This document shows, one piece after another, positions 18,661 to 28,306 of a stretch of DNA of 64,000 nt. Source of the DNA: Hyphomicrobiales bacterium (GTDB taxonomy: Bacteria > Pseudomonadota > Alphaproteobacteria > Rhizobiales > NORP267); assembly GCA_021775875.1 (NCBI GenBank), contig JAJFHA010000024.1, forward strand, positions 60,699-124,698, given 5' to 3'. Each line of letters opens with the position of its first letter. The first letter of the stretch is position 1. Position numbers and translations under genes: made by a program. The notes under the pieces were generated by a model. The model searched no databases and was not told where the DNA came from. It was given only the letters and a program-made list of their open reading frames with translations.

Positions 18661-20172
18661 ATGTCCGGGGATCCCCAATCGGCTCTCGTCATGCCCGATC
18701 TTGATCCTGGTATTCTGGAACGACGCAGCGACATTGTTGCGCAATTGCGCACGCTGGTTCCGGGGGAAGGGGTCATCGCTGACGAAAACGAAATGCGGGC
18801 GTTTGAATCCGACGGCTTGACCGCCTACCGCCAATTACCATTTGTTGTAGTGCTCCCGGAAACGGTTGAGCAAGTGGCGGCCGTCCTGCGTTATTGTCAC
18901 GAGACCGGCCTCAAGGTTGTACCTCGCGGGGCTGGCACATCGCTTTCGGGCGGTGCATTACCGCTTGGCGATGGGGTCTTGCTGGGTCTCGGAAAGTTCA
19001 GCCAGATCATCGATATTGACTATGATAACCGCACCGCAACGGTCCAGCCCGGGGTCACAAACCTGGCAATAACAAAGGCCGTTGAAGGTAACGGGTTTTA
19101 TTACGCGCCTGATCCTTCAAGCCAGATCGCCTGTACCATCGGTGGCAACGTGGCTGAGAATTCCGGCGGCGTGCATTGCCTGAAATACGGCCTCACCACC
19201 AACAATATTCTGGGGCTTCAGGTTGTTCTGATCAACGGTGATATAGTCCGTATCGGGGGCAAACATCTCGATAGCGATGGCTATGATTTGCTCGGGTTGC
19301 TGGCCGGATCCGAAGGACTTTTAGGTATCGTGACAGAAGTTACCGTTCGAATTTTGCGCAAACCCGAAACTGCGCGTGCGGTCCTGATCGGTTTTCCAAC
19401 AAGCGAAGATGCCGGTGCCTGCGTCGCTGCTATCATCGGCGCGGGAATTATAGCCGGTGGCATGGAAATGATGGACCGGCTCGCGATCCACGCGGCGGAA
19501 GAGTTTGTCCATGCCGGTTACCCGCTCGATGTGGAAGCTTTGCTGATCGTAGAGCTGGATGGCCCGGAAGCCGAGGTTTCCGATCTGTTGAAACGGGTCG
19601 AGAAAATCGCCAAAGCCAATAAAGCAAGTGTCGTCAGGGTATCTACCAGTGAAGCCGAACGCGATACATTTTGGGCCGGGCGCAAGGCGGCATTCCCGGC
19701 GGTGGGGCGGATTTCGCCGGATTATTATTGCATGGACGGCACCATCCCGCGCCGACAATTGCCCCGGGTTTTATCCGTGATGCGCGAATTATCAGAGAAA
19801 TACGGGCTGCGGGTGGCCAATGTATTTCACGCTGGCGATGGCAATCTGCATCCGCTGATTCTGTATGATGCGAATGTGCCGGGTGAGCTTGAAGCGGCGG
19901 AGAATTTCGGCGCAGATATTCTAAGACTCTGCGTCGAAGTTGGCGGCGTGCTGACCGGTGAACATGGTGTAGGTGTAGAAAAACGCGACCTGATGTATGA
20001 AATGTTTTCGGAAACCGACCTTGAGCAGCAGCAGCGGGTAAAGTGCGCGTTTGATGATAAAGGCCTCCTCAACCCCGGCAAGGTGTTTCCGACCCTCCAT
20101 CGCTGTGCCGAACTTGGCCGCATGCATATCCATGGTGGGAAATTGCCATTTCCCGATATTCCAAGGTTTTAG
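18661..20172 (+). CDS. glcD: Glycolate oxidase, FAD-linked subunit
   Basis: A 503-residue FAD-binding subunit of the membrane-associated glycolate dehydrogenase GlcDEF, which oxidises glycolate to glyoxylate. The FAD_binding_4 signature PRGAGTSLSGG is at residues 88-98, followed by TIGGNVAENSGGVHCLKYG, and the C-terminal FAD-oxidase domain ends with GLLNPGKVFP. TGGAG precedes the ATG. It is the first gene of glcD-glcE-glcF-aceB, with glcE following after eight bases, so the complex and the enzyme that uses its product are made together. Confidence 0.96.
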   Translation: MSGDPQSALVMPDLDPGILERRSDIVAQLRTLVPGEGVIADENEMRAFESDGLTAYRQLPFVVVLPETVEQVAAVLRYCHETGLKVVPRGAGTSLSGGALPLGDGVLLGLGKFSQIIDIDYDNRTATVQPGVTNLAITKAVEGNGFYYAPDPSSQIACTIGGNVAENSGGVHCLKYGLTTNNILGLQVVLINGDIVRIGGKHLDSDGYDLLGLLAGSEGLLGIVTEVTVRILRKPETARAVLIGFPTSEDAGACVAAIIGAGIIAGGMEMMDRLAIHAAEEFVHAGYPLDVEALLIVELDGPEAEVSDLLKRVEKIAKANKASVVRVSTSEAERDTFWAGRKAAFPAVGRISPDYYCMDGTIPRRQLPRVLSVMRELSEKYGLRVANVFHAGDGNLHPLILYDANVPGELEAAENFGADILRLCVEVGGVLTGEHGVGVEKRDLMYEMFSETDLEQQQRVKCAFDDKGLLNPGKVFPTLHRCAELGRMHIHGGKLPFPDIPRF

Positions 20173-20180
20173 GTGCGCTC

Positions 20181-21398
20181 ATGGATATCCTGAAACCGCG
20201 CAATGAAGATGAATGCATCGAGATCGTGAAATGGGCGGTCTCGGAAGAACAGCCGCTCGAAATTATGTCCGGCGGCACCAAGCGCAAACTGGGCCGCCCG
20301 GTTGAAGCTGCCACGCTGGTTGATATTTCTGCCTTAGCCGGGATCAGCCTCTACGAACCGGATGAATTGGTCATGACCGCTGGTCCTGGAACCAGCCTTG
20401 TGGACATTGAAAAAGCCTTGCAGGAAAATGATCAGGAACTGGCGTTCGAACCGGCTGATTACGGTCCGCTATTTGGCAAAACACCGGGCGCGACGACCAT
20501 TGGCGGCATTCTAGCGGGCAATATTTCCGGCCCAAGGCGATTGAAAGCGGGCGCGGCCCGGGATCATTTCCTTGGTGCCCGCGCAGTGTCCGGGCGCGGT
20601 GAATTGTTCAAAGCAGGCGGGCGGGTCGTCAAAAACGTTACCGGTTACGATCTTTGCAAGGTCTTGGCCGGGTCATGGGGCACCCTGGCGATTATGACCG
20701 AAACCACGATCAAGGTTTTGCCTGCAGGCCAGAAAATTTTCACGGTCCTGGTCTCTGATCTTGCCGACAAAGATGCCGCCACCGCCATGGCGAAAGCGCT
20801 TGGGTCGACATTTGAAGTGTCGGGCGCGGCGCATATTCCAGCGGGACTGACACCCGGTTCCGGCACCGACAAATCCGACATGGCGGTGACAGCTCTCCGG
20901 GTCGAAGGGATCGGGCCTTCGGTCGAATATCGGGCATCCGGGCTGGTGGAATTGCTGGCGAATGAGAGGGAATGCCAAATCATCAAGACCACAGATTCGC
21001 AAAAATTCTGGCGCAATGTGCGTGATTGCAGCTATTTCACTCAAAATACGAACCGTCCGCTTTGGCGCATTTCTGTAGCACCAACCGACGGCCCGGATAT
21101 TGTGGCTGCAGTCAGGTCCAGGGCAGATATTTCCGCGTTTTATGATTGGGCCGGAGGGTTGGTCTGGATGGAATTTGGATCAGACCCTGCAGGAGATGGC
21201 GGCGCGGCCATTGTTCGCGAAGCTGTAAATGCAACGGGCGGCCATGCAACCCTGATCCGGGCCGAAGATGATATCAGGGCAGGGGTGGAAGTATTTCATC
21301 CCCAGGACCCGGTTCTGGCAGGTGTTACCGCCAGGTTGAAAAACAGCTTTGACCCTGAGAATATTCTCAATCCCGGTCGCATGTATGGAGGGGTTTAA
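20181..21398 (+). CDS. glcE: Glycolate oxidase, FAD-binding subunit
   Basis: A 405-residue paralogue of GlcD lacking the long C-terminal extension. It has the FAD-binding fold, with VMTAGPGTSLVDIEKAL, TIGGILAGNISGPRR and KNVTGYDLCKVLAGSWGTL as the recognisable segments, and ends with PENILNPGRM. It acts with GlcD and GlcF in electron transfer from glycolate. The ATG lies eight bases after the glcD stop with AGGTG nearby. Confidence 0.94.
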   Translation: MDILKPRNEDECIEIVKWAVSEEQPLEIMSGGTKRKLGRPVEAATLVDISALAGISLYEPDELVMTAGPGTSLVDIEKALQENDQELAFEPADYGPLFGKTPGATTIGGILAGNISGPRRLKAGAARDHFLGARAVSGRGELFKAGGRVVKNVTGYDLCKVLAGSWGTLAIMTETTIKVLPAGQKIFTVLVSDLADKDAATAMAKALGSTFEVSGAAHIPAGLTPGSGTDKSDMAVTALRVEGIGPSVEYRASGLVELLANERECQIIKTTDSQKFWRNVRDCSYFTQNTNRPLWRISVAPTDGPDIVAAVRSRADISAFYDWAGGLVWMEFGSDPAGDGGAAIVREAVNATGGHATLIRAEDDIRAGVEVFHPQDPVLAGVTARLKNSFDPENILNPGRMYGGV

Positions 21399-21449
21399 CC
21401 CGGTTCTCGTTTTTCAGATGAATAACCCTGTACCGAACAGATAAAAATT

Positions 21450-22751
21450 ATGCAGACCCATTTCTCAATCCAGCAACTTGCCGACCCGGCCATCGCGGAG
21501 GCCAATGATATTTTGCGCAAATGCGTGCATTGTGGTTTTTGCACCGCGACCTGCCCCACATATCTATTGCTTGGCGATGAATTGGATAGCCCACGCGGGC
21601 GGATTTATCTGATCAAGGACATGCTGGAAAATGACCGCCCGGCAACGCTGGAAGTGGTCAAACATGTCGACCGGTGCCTGTCTTGCCTGTCCTGCATGTC
21701 GACCTGCCCGGCCAGCGTCAATTATATGCATCTGGTCGATCATGCTCGCACTCATATCGAAGAAACCTACAAGCGGCCTCTCGCTGATCGGGCCTTGCGT
21801 GCGCTGCTTGCAAAGATGTTGCCCAATCCTCGCCTGTTTCGCCTCGGGCTGTTGGGGGGATTATTGGGAAAACCGTTTGGCCCGCTTTTTGGAGCTTTTG
21901 CCGCAACCCGCCGTCTGGCAGCACTGGTACGACTTGCACCGTTGCGCCTGCCCCGCCGCCCGGAATTTGAAGGCCCTGGAAATTTCCCGGCAGAAGGCAT
22001 GCAGAAAAAACGCGTTGCCCTGTTGTCCGGGTGCGCCCAGCCGGTTTTGGCCCCGAACCTTCATGACGCCACGATCCGTTTGCTGCAACGCCACGGCGTT
22101 GAAGTGGTTTTGGCAAAAGGCGAAGGCTGTTGCGGTGGCCTGCCTCATCACATGGGCAAGGAGGGCGAGAGCCATGCTTTGGCGAAACGCAATATCGATG
22201 CCTGGATGCGCGAGATCGAGGGCAACGGTCTGGACGCCGTTATTGTCAATGCATCCGGGTGCGGCACGACCTTGAAAGATTACGGCTTCGTGTTCAGAAA
22301 TGATCCCGTTTACAAAGAAAAAGCCGCGCGGATATCTGGCCTGACCCTCGATATTACCGAATTTCTCAGTTCAATTGGCCTCAAAGCGCCAGTGCACGCC
22401 CCCGACATGAATGTGGCTTATCACAGCGCTTGTTCCTTGCAACACGGTCAGCAGGTTCACGAACCGCCCCGGACTCTGTTGCGCGATGCCGGGTTTCGCA
22501 TCCGTGAAATTCCTGAAGGCCATATTTGTTGCGGGTCGGCAGGTACTTACAACATGCTTCAGCCTGAACTCTCAGAAGCCTTGCGGGATCGCAAGATTAG
22601 CAATATTGAAGGGCTCGAACCGGATGTCATCGCCGCCGGCAATCTCGGGTGCATAACCCAGCTTGCTACTGGCACAGATATTCCTGTTTTGCATATTGTG
22701 GAGCTTCTGGACTGGGCGACAGGGGGTCCGAAACCGGATCAGCTCGCTTAA
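21450..22751 (+). CDS. glcF: Glycolate oxidase, iron-sulfur subunit
   Basis: A 433-residue iron-sulfur protein with two 4Fe-4S ferredoxin motifs: C25, C28, C31, C35 (CVHCGFCTATCP) and C76, C79, C82, C86 (CLSCLSCMSTCP). Two CCG domains follow, with GCCGGLPHHMGK and ICCGSAGTYN as their cysteine-rich loops. It carries electrons from the flavin subunits toward the quinone pool. The start is 51 bases after glcE and lacks a clear ribosome site. Confidence 0.95.
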   Translation: MQTHFSIQQLADPAIAEANDILRKCVHCGFCTATCPTYLLLGDELDSPRGRIYLIKDMLENDRPATLEVVKHVDRCLSCLSCMSTCPASVNYMHLVDHARTHIEETYKRPLADRALRALLAKMLPNPRLFRLGLLGGLLGKPFGPLFGAFAATRRLAALVRLAPLRLPRRPEFEGPGNFPAEGMQKKRVALLSGCAQPVLAPNLHDATIRLLQRHGVEVVLAKGEGCCGGLPHHMGKEGESHALAKRNIDAWMREIEGNGLDAVIVNASGCGTTLKDYGFVFRNDPVYKEKAARISGLTLDITEFLSSIGLKAPVHAPDMNVAYHSACSLQHGQQVHEPPRTLLRDAGFRIREIPEGHICCGSAGTYNMLQPELSEALRDRKISNIEGLEPDVIAAGNLGCITQLATGTDIPVLHIVELLDWATGGPKPDQLA

Positions 22752-22800
22752 CGGATGCGCTTGGGCGCCTTTCTGAAAACTAGAAATTACGGAGATAATT

Positions 22801-24396
22801 ATGGCATCAGCAAGCTTTGTGCGGGGCGTTGATATTATTCACGAGAACGGGCCTCGTTATGAGGAAATTCTAAGCGCCGGGGCTTTGGCATTCATTGCCG
22901 ATTTACACCGGGCTTTTGAGCCAGAGCGCCGCCGTTTGATCGACTATCGCGTGGCGCGGCAGAAGAAATGGAATGCAGGTGCGCTGCCGGATTTTCTTGA
23001 AGAGACCGCTGAAATCCGCGCCAGTGACTGGAAAGTTGGATCGATCCCAGCTGACCTTCAGGACCGTCGGGTTGAAATTACCGGACCAACAGATCGCAAA
23101 ATGGTGATCAACGCCCTGAATTGCGGCGCCAATGTTTTTATGACCGATTTTGAAGACGCCAACGCGCCGTCTTGGTCAAATATGATCGAAGGTCAGCTTA
23201 ATCTTTATGATTTTGCCCATGGCAAACTGGAATTCACCGACCCCCGTTCCGGTAAGCATTATGCGATTGGTGAAAACCCGGCCGTGTTGCTGGTGAGGCC
23301 GCGCGGGTGGCATCTGCTTGAAGAACATATGCTAGTTGATGGCGAACCAGTAGCTGGCGGCATTTTCGACTTTGGCTTGTATTTCTACCATAATGCCAAG
23401 GCCCAAATGGCTCGCGGCTCCGGGCCGTATTTTTATCTGCCAAAGCTGGAAAGTCATCTTGAAGCCAGACTCTGGGATAGTGTTTTCGTGGCGGCGCAAA
23501 AGGCACTCGGTATCGACAAAGGGTCCATCAAAGCGACGGTCCTGATTGAGACCCTGCCGGCTGCGTTCGAGATGGATGAAATTCTGTTTGAGATGCGCGA
23601 TCATATTGTCGGGCTGAATTGCGGGCGCTGGGATTATATTTTCTCGGCGATCAAAACGCTTCGGAACAATCCGGATTATGTCATGCCGAACCGGGCGCAA
23701 ATCGTCATGGGTGAGGCATTCCTCGGCGCTTATGCCCGGTTGCTGGTCCAGACCTGCCATAACCGCGGCGCTTACGCCATGGGCGGCATGGCGGCGCAAA
23801 TCCCGGTCAAGAATGATGAAGCCGCGAACGACGCTGCCTTTGCCAAAGTGCGTGCTGATAAGGAACGCGAAGCCAATGTCGGCCATGATGGCACCTGGGT
23901 AGCCCATCCGGGCCTGGTGCCGGTGGCAGCTGAGGTTTTTAACCGCCTGATGCCCGGCCCAAACCAGCTCGACCAGATGCCGGATGGTGAAATCAGCCAG
24001 ATGGATCTGCTTGAAATCCACGAAGGCACAATTACGGAAGAGGGCTTGCGCGAAAATATCCGGGTCGGCGTCCAATATATCGAAGCCTGGCTCGGGGGCC
24101 GGGGCGCGGTGCCGCTCTACAATCTGATGGAAGATGCGGCGACCGCTGAAATTTCCCGCGCCCAGATCTGGCAATGGATCAGGCACGGTGCGAAAACCGA
24201 TGATGGCAAAATTGTTACCAGCGATTGGGCTAACAAATTGCTTGAAGAGGAAATGGCGGATTTAAGAAATATTATCGGCGCCGAAACTTACGACAAGGGC
24301 AACTTTGCCGATGCAATTCAGATTTTTACCGACGTGTCTTTGGGTGAAGATTTTTCGACATTCCTGACCTTGCCTGCATATGATCTTATTAAGTAG
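22801..24396 (+). CDS. aceB: Malate synthase A
   Basis: A 531-residue enzyme that condenses glyoxylate with acetyl-CoA to give malate. Family segments include DFEDANAPSW, RPRGWHLLEEHM with the catalytic arginine, KLESHLEARLWDSVF, IETLPAAFEMDEIL and YNLMEDAATAEISRAQIWQW with the catalytic aspartate. Length matches the A isoform rather than the 720-residue G form. ACGGAGA precedes the ATG, and the gene follows glcF by 49 bases, so glyoxylate made from glycolate is captured directly. No isocitrate lyase is in the window. A hairpin terminator follows the stop. Confidence 0.95.
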   Translation: MASASFVRGVDIIHENGPRYEEILSAGALAFIADLHRAFEPERRRLIDYRVARQKKWNAGALPDFLEETAEIRASDWKVGSIPADLQDRRVEITGPTDRKMVINALNCGANVFMTDFEDANAPSWSNMIEGQLNLYDFAHGKLEFTDPRSGKHYAIGENPAVLLVRPRGWHLLEEHMLVDGEPVAGGIFDFGLYFYHNAKAQMARGSGPYFYLPKLESHLEARLWDSVFVAAQKALGIDKGSIKATVLIETLPAAFEMDEILFEMRDHIVGLNCGRWDYIFSAIKTLRNNPDYVMPNRAQIVMGEAFLGAYARLLVQTCHNRGAYAMGGMAAQIPVKNDEAANDAAFAKVRADKEREANVGHDGTWVAHPGLVPVAAEVFNRLMPGPNQLDQMPDGEISQMDLLEIHEGTITEEGLRENIRVGVQYIEAWLGGRGAVPLYNLMEDAATAEISRAQIWQWIRHGAKTDDGKIVTSDWANKLLEEEMADLRNIIGAETYDKGNFADAIQIFTDVSLGEDFSTFLTLPAYDLIK

Positions 24397-24419
24397 CGGC
24401 AGACCGTTTAGAACAAAAA

Positions 24420-24443
24420 AAGGGCGGCTTTGTAGCCGCCCTT
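24420..24443. terminator. Bidirectional terminator between aceB and the L,D-transpeptidase gene
   Basis: Nine-base arms AAGGGCGGC and GCCGCCCTT enclose TTTGTA. On the minus strand the stem is followed by a T-run (the AAAAAA run just left of the stem), a strong signal for the convergent L,D-transpeptidase gene. On the plus strand the tail is weaker (TGATTTAT). Confidence 0.85.
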
Positions 24444-24465
24444 GATTTATCTCGATATTCGAAAT

Positions 24466-25056
24466 CTAGAATACGATGACTGTCGCTCCGACGGGGACGC
24501 GCTCGTATAAATCAGAGACATCTTCGTTGCGCATCCGGATACAGCCGGAAGATACAGCTTGACCGATTGTTGAATTTTCGGTCGTACCGTGAATGCGGTA
24601 GAGTGTATTGCCGAGATAGAGGGCGCGGGCTCCGAGCGGGTTGTTGACTCCGCCTGGAACAAAGGCCGGCAGATAGGGCTGGCGTTCACGCATTTCTGCT
24701 GGCGGACGCCAATCCGGCCATTCAGCTTTACGCGTAATGCGGTGGGTTCCGGTCCACCCGAATCCCGGACGACCTACCCCAACGCCGTAGCGGATCGCGC
24801 GGCCATTTTCCTGCACAAGGTAAAGAAACTTGCGGTTGGTATCGATAATGATCGTACCAGGTGCATGTTCGGTACGCACTTCAACAGTCTGGGGCTCAAG
24901 AGCCGGGTCGAAGGGCCGGGCTACCGCCTGTGGGCGGTTTGTTGATCCGGTTACAAAGGGATCAACGGATGCCAGGTTGATCTGCTCGTTGGCATTGGCC
25001 TGCATCGAAAAAAGCAGCCCGGTCAAAAGAAAAAAGAATCCAAACATCTGTCGCAT
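24466..25056 (-). CDS. L,D-transpeptidase (YkuD family)
   Basis: A 196-residue exported enzyme: a signal peptide (MFGFFFLLTGLLFSMQANA) then a YkuD domain. The catalytic motif has H156 in HGTTE and C172 in SSGCIRM. Such enzymes make 3-3 meso-diaminopimelate crosslinks or attach proteins to peptidoglycan. The frame is open to 25179, but GAGG before ATG 25056 and the signal peptide fix the start. A close paralogue with the same domain order lies at 34677-35246. Confidence 0.92.
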   Translation of the reverse strand: MRQMFGFFFLLTGLLFSMQANANEQINLASVDPFVTGSTNRPQAVARPFDPALEPQTVEVRTEHAPGTIIIDTNRKFLYLVQENGRAIRYGVGVGRPGFGWTGTHRITRKAEWPDWRPPAEMRERQPYLPAFVPGGVNNPLGARALYLGNTLYRIHGTTENSTIGQAVSSGCIRMRNEDVSDLYERVPVGATVIVF

Positions 25057-25247
25057 GTCGCCTACCTCATACTGAGTTTGGGGACATGCCAGCCGGGTCT
25101 CATTAAGTGGAACCGGTCTGGCGGATATCGGATTAGGAGTGTCCCCGCCTGTTGAGATCACTATGCCAGAAACGTGCAACTAAACCATGAATCCGGCGGC
25201 AACGAATCAAAAACCATGAATCAGTAGTTAACGGCGTGAAAGCGGTC

Positions 25248-25589
25248 TTATCCCAGCTCTTCATACACTTCCATAAAGCGCACCCGGAACCTGCCACAAT
25301 CCCCACCAAGCGACCGTGGCGGTGCGCTGTGAGCAGTATCAAGAATTTTCAGGCCATAAGCGTCGCGAATACGCTCAAAGGTTTCTCCACTGGCGTGCCT
25401 GCGAAAATAACGCACCGCCCGCACGCCAAATTCGTGAGAATTGGCCATCCTGCAATGAATCGAATGGCCATGCATCTGGCCCCAGAGTTCAGCTTTTTCC
25501 ATCAGTGTTTCCGCCATGGCTGGCCGCGCACCAGGCAATATTGGAATGAGCATCATCCCGGAGAGGCAGAACATTAAAAGATGTCGCAT
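25248..25589 (-). CDS. Small secreted protein, function unknown
   Basis: A 113-residue precursor with a clear signal peptide (MLIPILPGARPAMA before ETLMEK) and GAGGG before the ATG. The mature part of about 87 residues has two cysteines (SIHCRMAN and GGDCGRFR) that could form one disulfide, and is rich in Arg and His. I do not recognise the family. It lies between the L,D-transpeptidase and the divergent cheZ, separated by about 190 bases from the former. Confidence 0.6.
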   Translation of the reverse strand: MRHLLMFCLSGMMLIPILPGARPAMAETLMEKAELWGQMHGHSIHCRMANSHEFGVRAVRYFRRHASGETFERIRDAYGLKILDTAHSAPPRSLGGDCGRFRVRFMEVYEELG

Positions 25590-25747
25590 ATTTCCCTCAC
25601 TTTAAGCCCCCCTCGACCGGTTCAACCAGATCAATTCAACAGAATTGCATGGATTGAATCGATTTCAAATTATGGAACGGATTCTTAACGCTATTCCGCG
25701 AAATTAAAACCCCAACCATTTGTCACACCTTGGAATCTGGAAACCGA

Positions 25748-26500
25748 ATGTCAGCACAACGCAAAGTTTTTCGCATCGAGTCTCTGCAAAGCGGTCCCTC
25801 GGACTCAAATGTCACAACATTAAGGGTGGCACCGGAGGATGATATCGCCGCTGCGCGCCATGCCGAAATAATGGCAGCAATCCGGAATATAGGCGCTGTC
25901 GAGCAAGGTCCCGTAGCCGTCGATAACGAGCCGACAGGCGCTATCCTTGATGCGGTCAAGAAAGATCTGGTCGAAGCGCTAAAATTGAAACAGGAGTTGG
26001 AAGAGATTTCCGGCGTTATCAGCGATACCAAGAAAGAAATCGCAACGTTGCATACGACAGGCTTTCAGGGCGAAGAACTGTCGCGGGTAACCGATGAACT
26101 GGATGCCGTCGTGGTTGGCACCGAACAAGCCACCGAAACCATTTTAACAGCCGCTGAAGATATCGACCAGAATGCGTCAACCTTGCAAGCCAAAATGAAA
26201 GATTCGACCAACCTGGGTCTTGCGGAAGACATCCAGAATCAGGTTGTGAAGGTGTTTGAAGCCTGTAATTTTCAGGACATTACCGGCCAGCGGATCACCA
26301 AAGTCGTCGAGGCACTGCGCTTCATCGAAGATCGGGTATTGCGCATGATGGAAATTATGGGCGGGATTGAATCCTTTGCCAATATCGAACCTGACAAAAT
26401 TGAAAAGGCGACCGGTGATGCTGCATTGCTCAATGGCCCGGCGCTTGATGATGAAGCAGGTGTTGCCGACCAGGGTGATATTGACGCCCTGTTCGATTAG
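25748..26500 (+). CDS. cheZ: CheZ-family protein phosphatase
   Basis: A 250-residue, mostly helical protein. The catalytic and CheY-contact segment NFQDITGQRITKVVEALRF lies near residues 174-192, with the catalytic glutamine in ITGQRI, and the C-terminus ends with a CheY-binding-like acidic tail (GDIDALFD). It should dephosphorylate a CheY-type regulator in chemotaxis. No other chemotaxis genes are nearby, as is usual for orphan alphaproteobacterial cheZ genes. The in-frame TTG at 25730 is less likely than the ATG at 25748. Confidence 0.85.
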   Translation: MSAQRKVFRIESLQSGPSDSNVTTLRVAPEDDIAAARHAEIMAAIRNIGAVEQGPVAVDNEPTGAILDAVKKDLVEALKLKQELEEISGVISDTKKEIATLHTTGFQGEELSRVTDELDAVVVGTEQATETILTAAEDIDQNASTLQAKMKDSTNLGLAEDIQNQVVKVFEACNFQDITGQRITKVVEALRFIEDRVLRMMEIMGGIESFANIEPDKIEKATGDAALLNGPALDDEAGVADQGDIDALFD

Positions 26501-26527
26501 GCGGGACCGCTCAATTCGCCAATCCGG

Positions 26528-26546
26528 CTGATAATCCTGTTATCAG
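26528..26546 (+). terminator. Possible hairpin after cheZ
   Basis: CTGATAA and TTATCAG enclose TCCTG, 27 bases after the cheZ stop. There is no T-run, so it is at best a weak or Rho-assisted terminator. Confidence 0.35.
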
Positions 26547-26674
26547 GTCACCTTGTCGTGCGAAGTTCAATCAGTTAGAACCGCGCGGAATGCGGTTGCA
26601 AGGCGCGGCGTGTAAATTTTGTCCGCCCAATGTCGCGAAACAATATTCCTGAAGCGCCGTGAGCCGGAAATCCC

Positions 26675-28306
26675 ATGAGCAAAAAAAACAAACCTGCCCG
26701 CGTCAAGGCCCGGCTTCCCCGCGGATTTGTTGATCGCAACGCCGCAGACCTGTGTGCCGTCAATGAAATGACGGCGAAAATCAGCGACGTGTTTGAGCGC
26801 TACGGCTTCGACGCGATTGAGACCCCGATGTTTGAATATACCGACGCGCTCGGTAAATTCTTGCCAGACGCAGATCGGCCCAACGAGGGTGTGTTCTCAC
26901 TCACCGACGATGACGATCAATGGATGAGCCTGCGCTACGACCTAACCGCGCCGCTCGCCCGTCACGTCGCTGAAAATATCAATGAAATTCATCTGCCCTA
27001 CCGCACCTACCGCGCTGGCTATGTGTTCAGGAACGAAAAGCCGGGCCCGGGCCGCTTCCGGCAATTCATGCAAATGGACGCCGACAGCGTCGGCGCCCCC
27101 GGCGTACAGGCCGACGCCGAAATGTGCATGATGCTGGCCGATGTGATGGAAGCGGTTGGCATCAAGCGTGGCGATTATGTGGTGCGGGTGAATAACCGCA
27201 AAGTGCTCGATGGTGTGATGGAGGCGATTGGTCTCGGTGGTGACGAAAATGCCGGGCGGAGACTGACCGTTTTGCGGGCTATCGATAAGTTGGATCGGTT
27301 GGGTATTGATGGCGTTCAGCAATTGCTTGGCAAAGGCCGCAAGGACGACAGTGGTGATATTACTAAAGGCGCTGAGTTAAACGACGAGCAAATTGAGAGG
27401 CTTTTGGCGAACTTTCAAATGAAGACGCAACAAAATTCCATGGTCAATACGATTATGAAATACCATGCTGATGAGGGAGAGCTAGAAGGTTTGACTGAAG
27501 AAGAAGTTGAGTTGTTGTGGCATGGCGCGTATGCGGCAGGTACGATGGCTCTCCTTCAAGGGGAAAGCGAAGTAGATGAAATTCCCGGCCTTAGAGAATT
27601 GGTAGATATTTGGACCTTAATCGAAGCCGCAGGTTATAATGACGGTCGCATTCGCATCGACCCTTCGTGTGTCCGCGGTCTCGAATATTACACAGGCCCC
27701 GTTTATGAATGCGAATTGACCTTCCCGGTCACCAACGAAAAGGGCGAAGAAGTTGTCTTCGGTTCGGTCGCGGGGGGCGGGCGTTATGATGGGCTTGTTG
27801 AACGCTTTACCGGGCAAAAGGTTCCGGCGACCGGATTTTCCATCGGTGTCTCGCGCCTGATGACGGCGCTGAAAAACCTCGACAAGCTTGAGCAGTCCAA
27901 GGCTGTTGCGCCTGTTCTAGTGACTATTATGGATCATGATCGTATTGGCGACTACATGTTGCTCACTAAGAAACTTCGTGACGGCTTGAATCCACGTGAT
28001 GAAAATGGAGATTACCTTGGTCCTCCGATCCCGGTAGAGATGTACCAAGGAAACCCAAAGAAATTCGGCAACCAGCTTAAATATGCCGACCGGCGCGGTT
28101 GCCCTATCGCTATCATTCAGGGGTCGGACGAATTCGCTGCTGGCGAAGTCCAGATCAAAGACCTGATCGAGGGTGCGCGTCTTGCTGCCAATATCGAAGA
28201 CAACGAGACATGGCGGGAGTCCCGCTCGGCCCAAGTCTCGGTGCCGGCCGCCGATATGGTCGCGACCGTGAAGGCCATGCTGAAAAAGGAGGGTGCCGGT
28301 AATTGA
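26675..28306 (+). CDS. hisS: Histidyl-tRNA synthetase (alphaproteobacterial type)
   Basis: A 543-residue class II synthetase that charges tRNA-His. Motif 2 reads [20 protein letters not shown], and the histidine-specific loop reads [14 protein letters not shown] rather than the LVRGLDYY form of most bacteria. Both features, and a length above the usual 420-430, fit the distinct HisRS lineage of Alphaproteobacteria, associated in the literature with tRNA-His lacking G-1. The segments about 27240-27650 and 27890-28070 are visibly richer in A and T and in AAG, GTT and TTG codons than the rest. hisZ follows with a four-base overlap. Confidence 0.95.
   Translation: MSKKNKPARVKARLPRGFVDRNAADLCAVNEMTAKISDVFERYGFDAIETPMFEYTDALGKFLPDADRPNEGVFSLTDDDDQWMSLRYDLTAPLARHVAENINEIHLPYRTYRAGYVFRNEKPGPGRFRQFMQMDADSVGAPGVQADAEMCMMLADVMEAVGIKRGDYVVRVNNRKVLDGVMEAIGLGGDENAGRRLTVLRAIDKLDRLGIDGVQQLLGKGRKDDSGDITKGAELNDEQIERLLANFQMKTQQNSMVNTIMKYHADEGELEGLTEEEVELLWHGAYAAGTMALLQGESEVDEIPGLRELVDIWTLIEAAGYNDGRIRIDPSCVRGLEYYTGPVYECELTFPVTNEKGEEVVFGSVAGGGRYDGLVERFTGQKVPATGFSIGVSRLMTALKNLDKLEQSKAVAPVLVTIMDHDRIGDYMLLTKKLRDGLNPRDENGDYLGPPIPVEMYQGNPKKFGNQLKYADRRGCPIAIIQGSDEFAAGEVQIKDLIEGARLAANIEDNETWRESRSAQVSVPAADMVATVKAMLKKEGAGN

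Noticed and set aside
23332..24186. 284-codon minus-strand open frame
   Set aside because: It is a shadow inside malate synthase A, with no motif or ribosome site.
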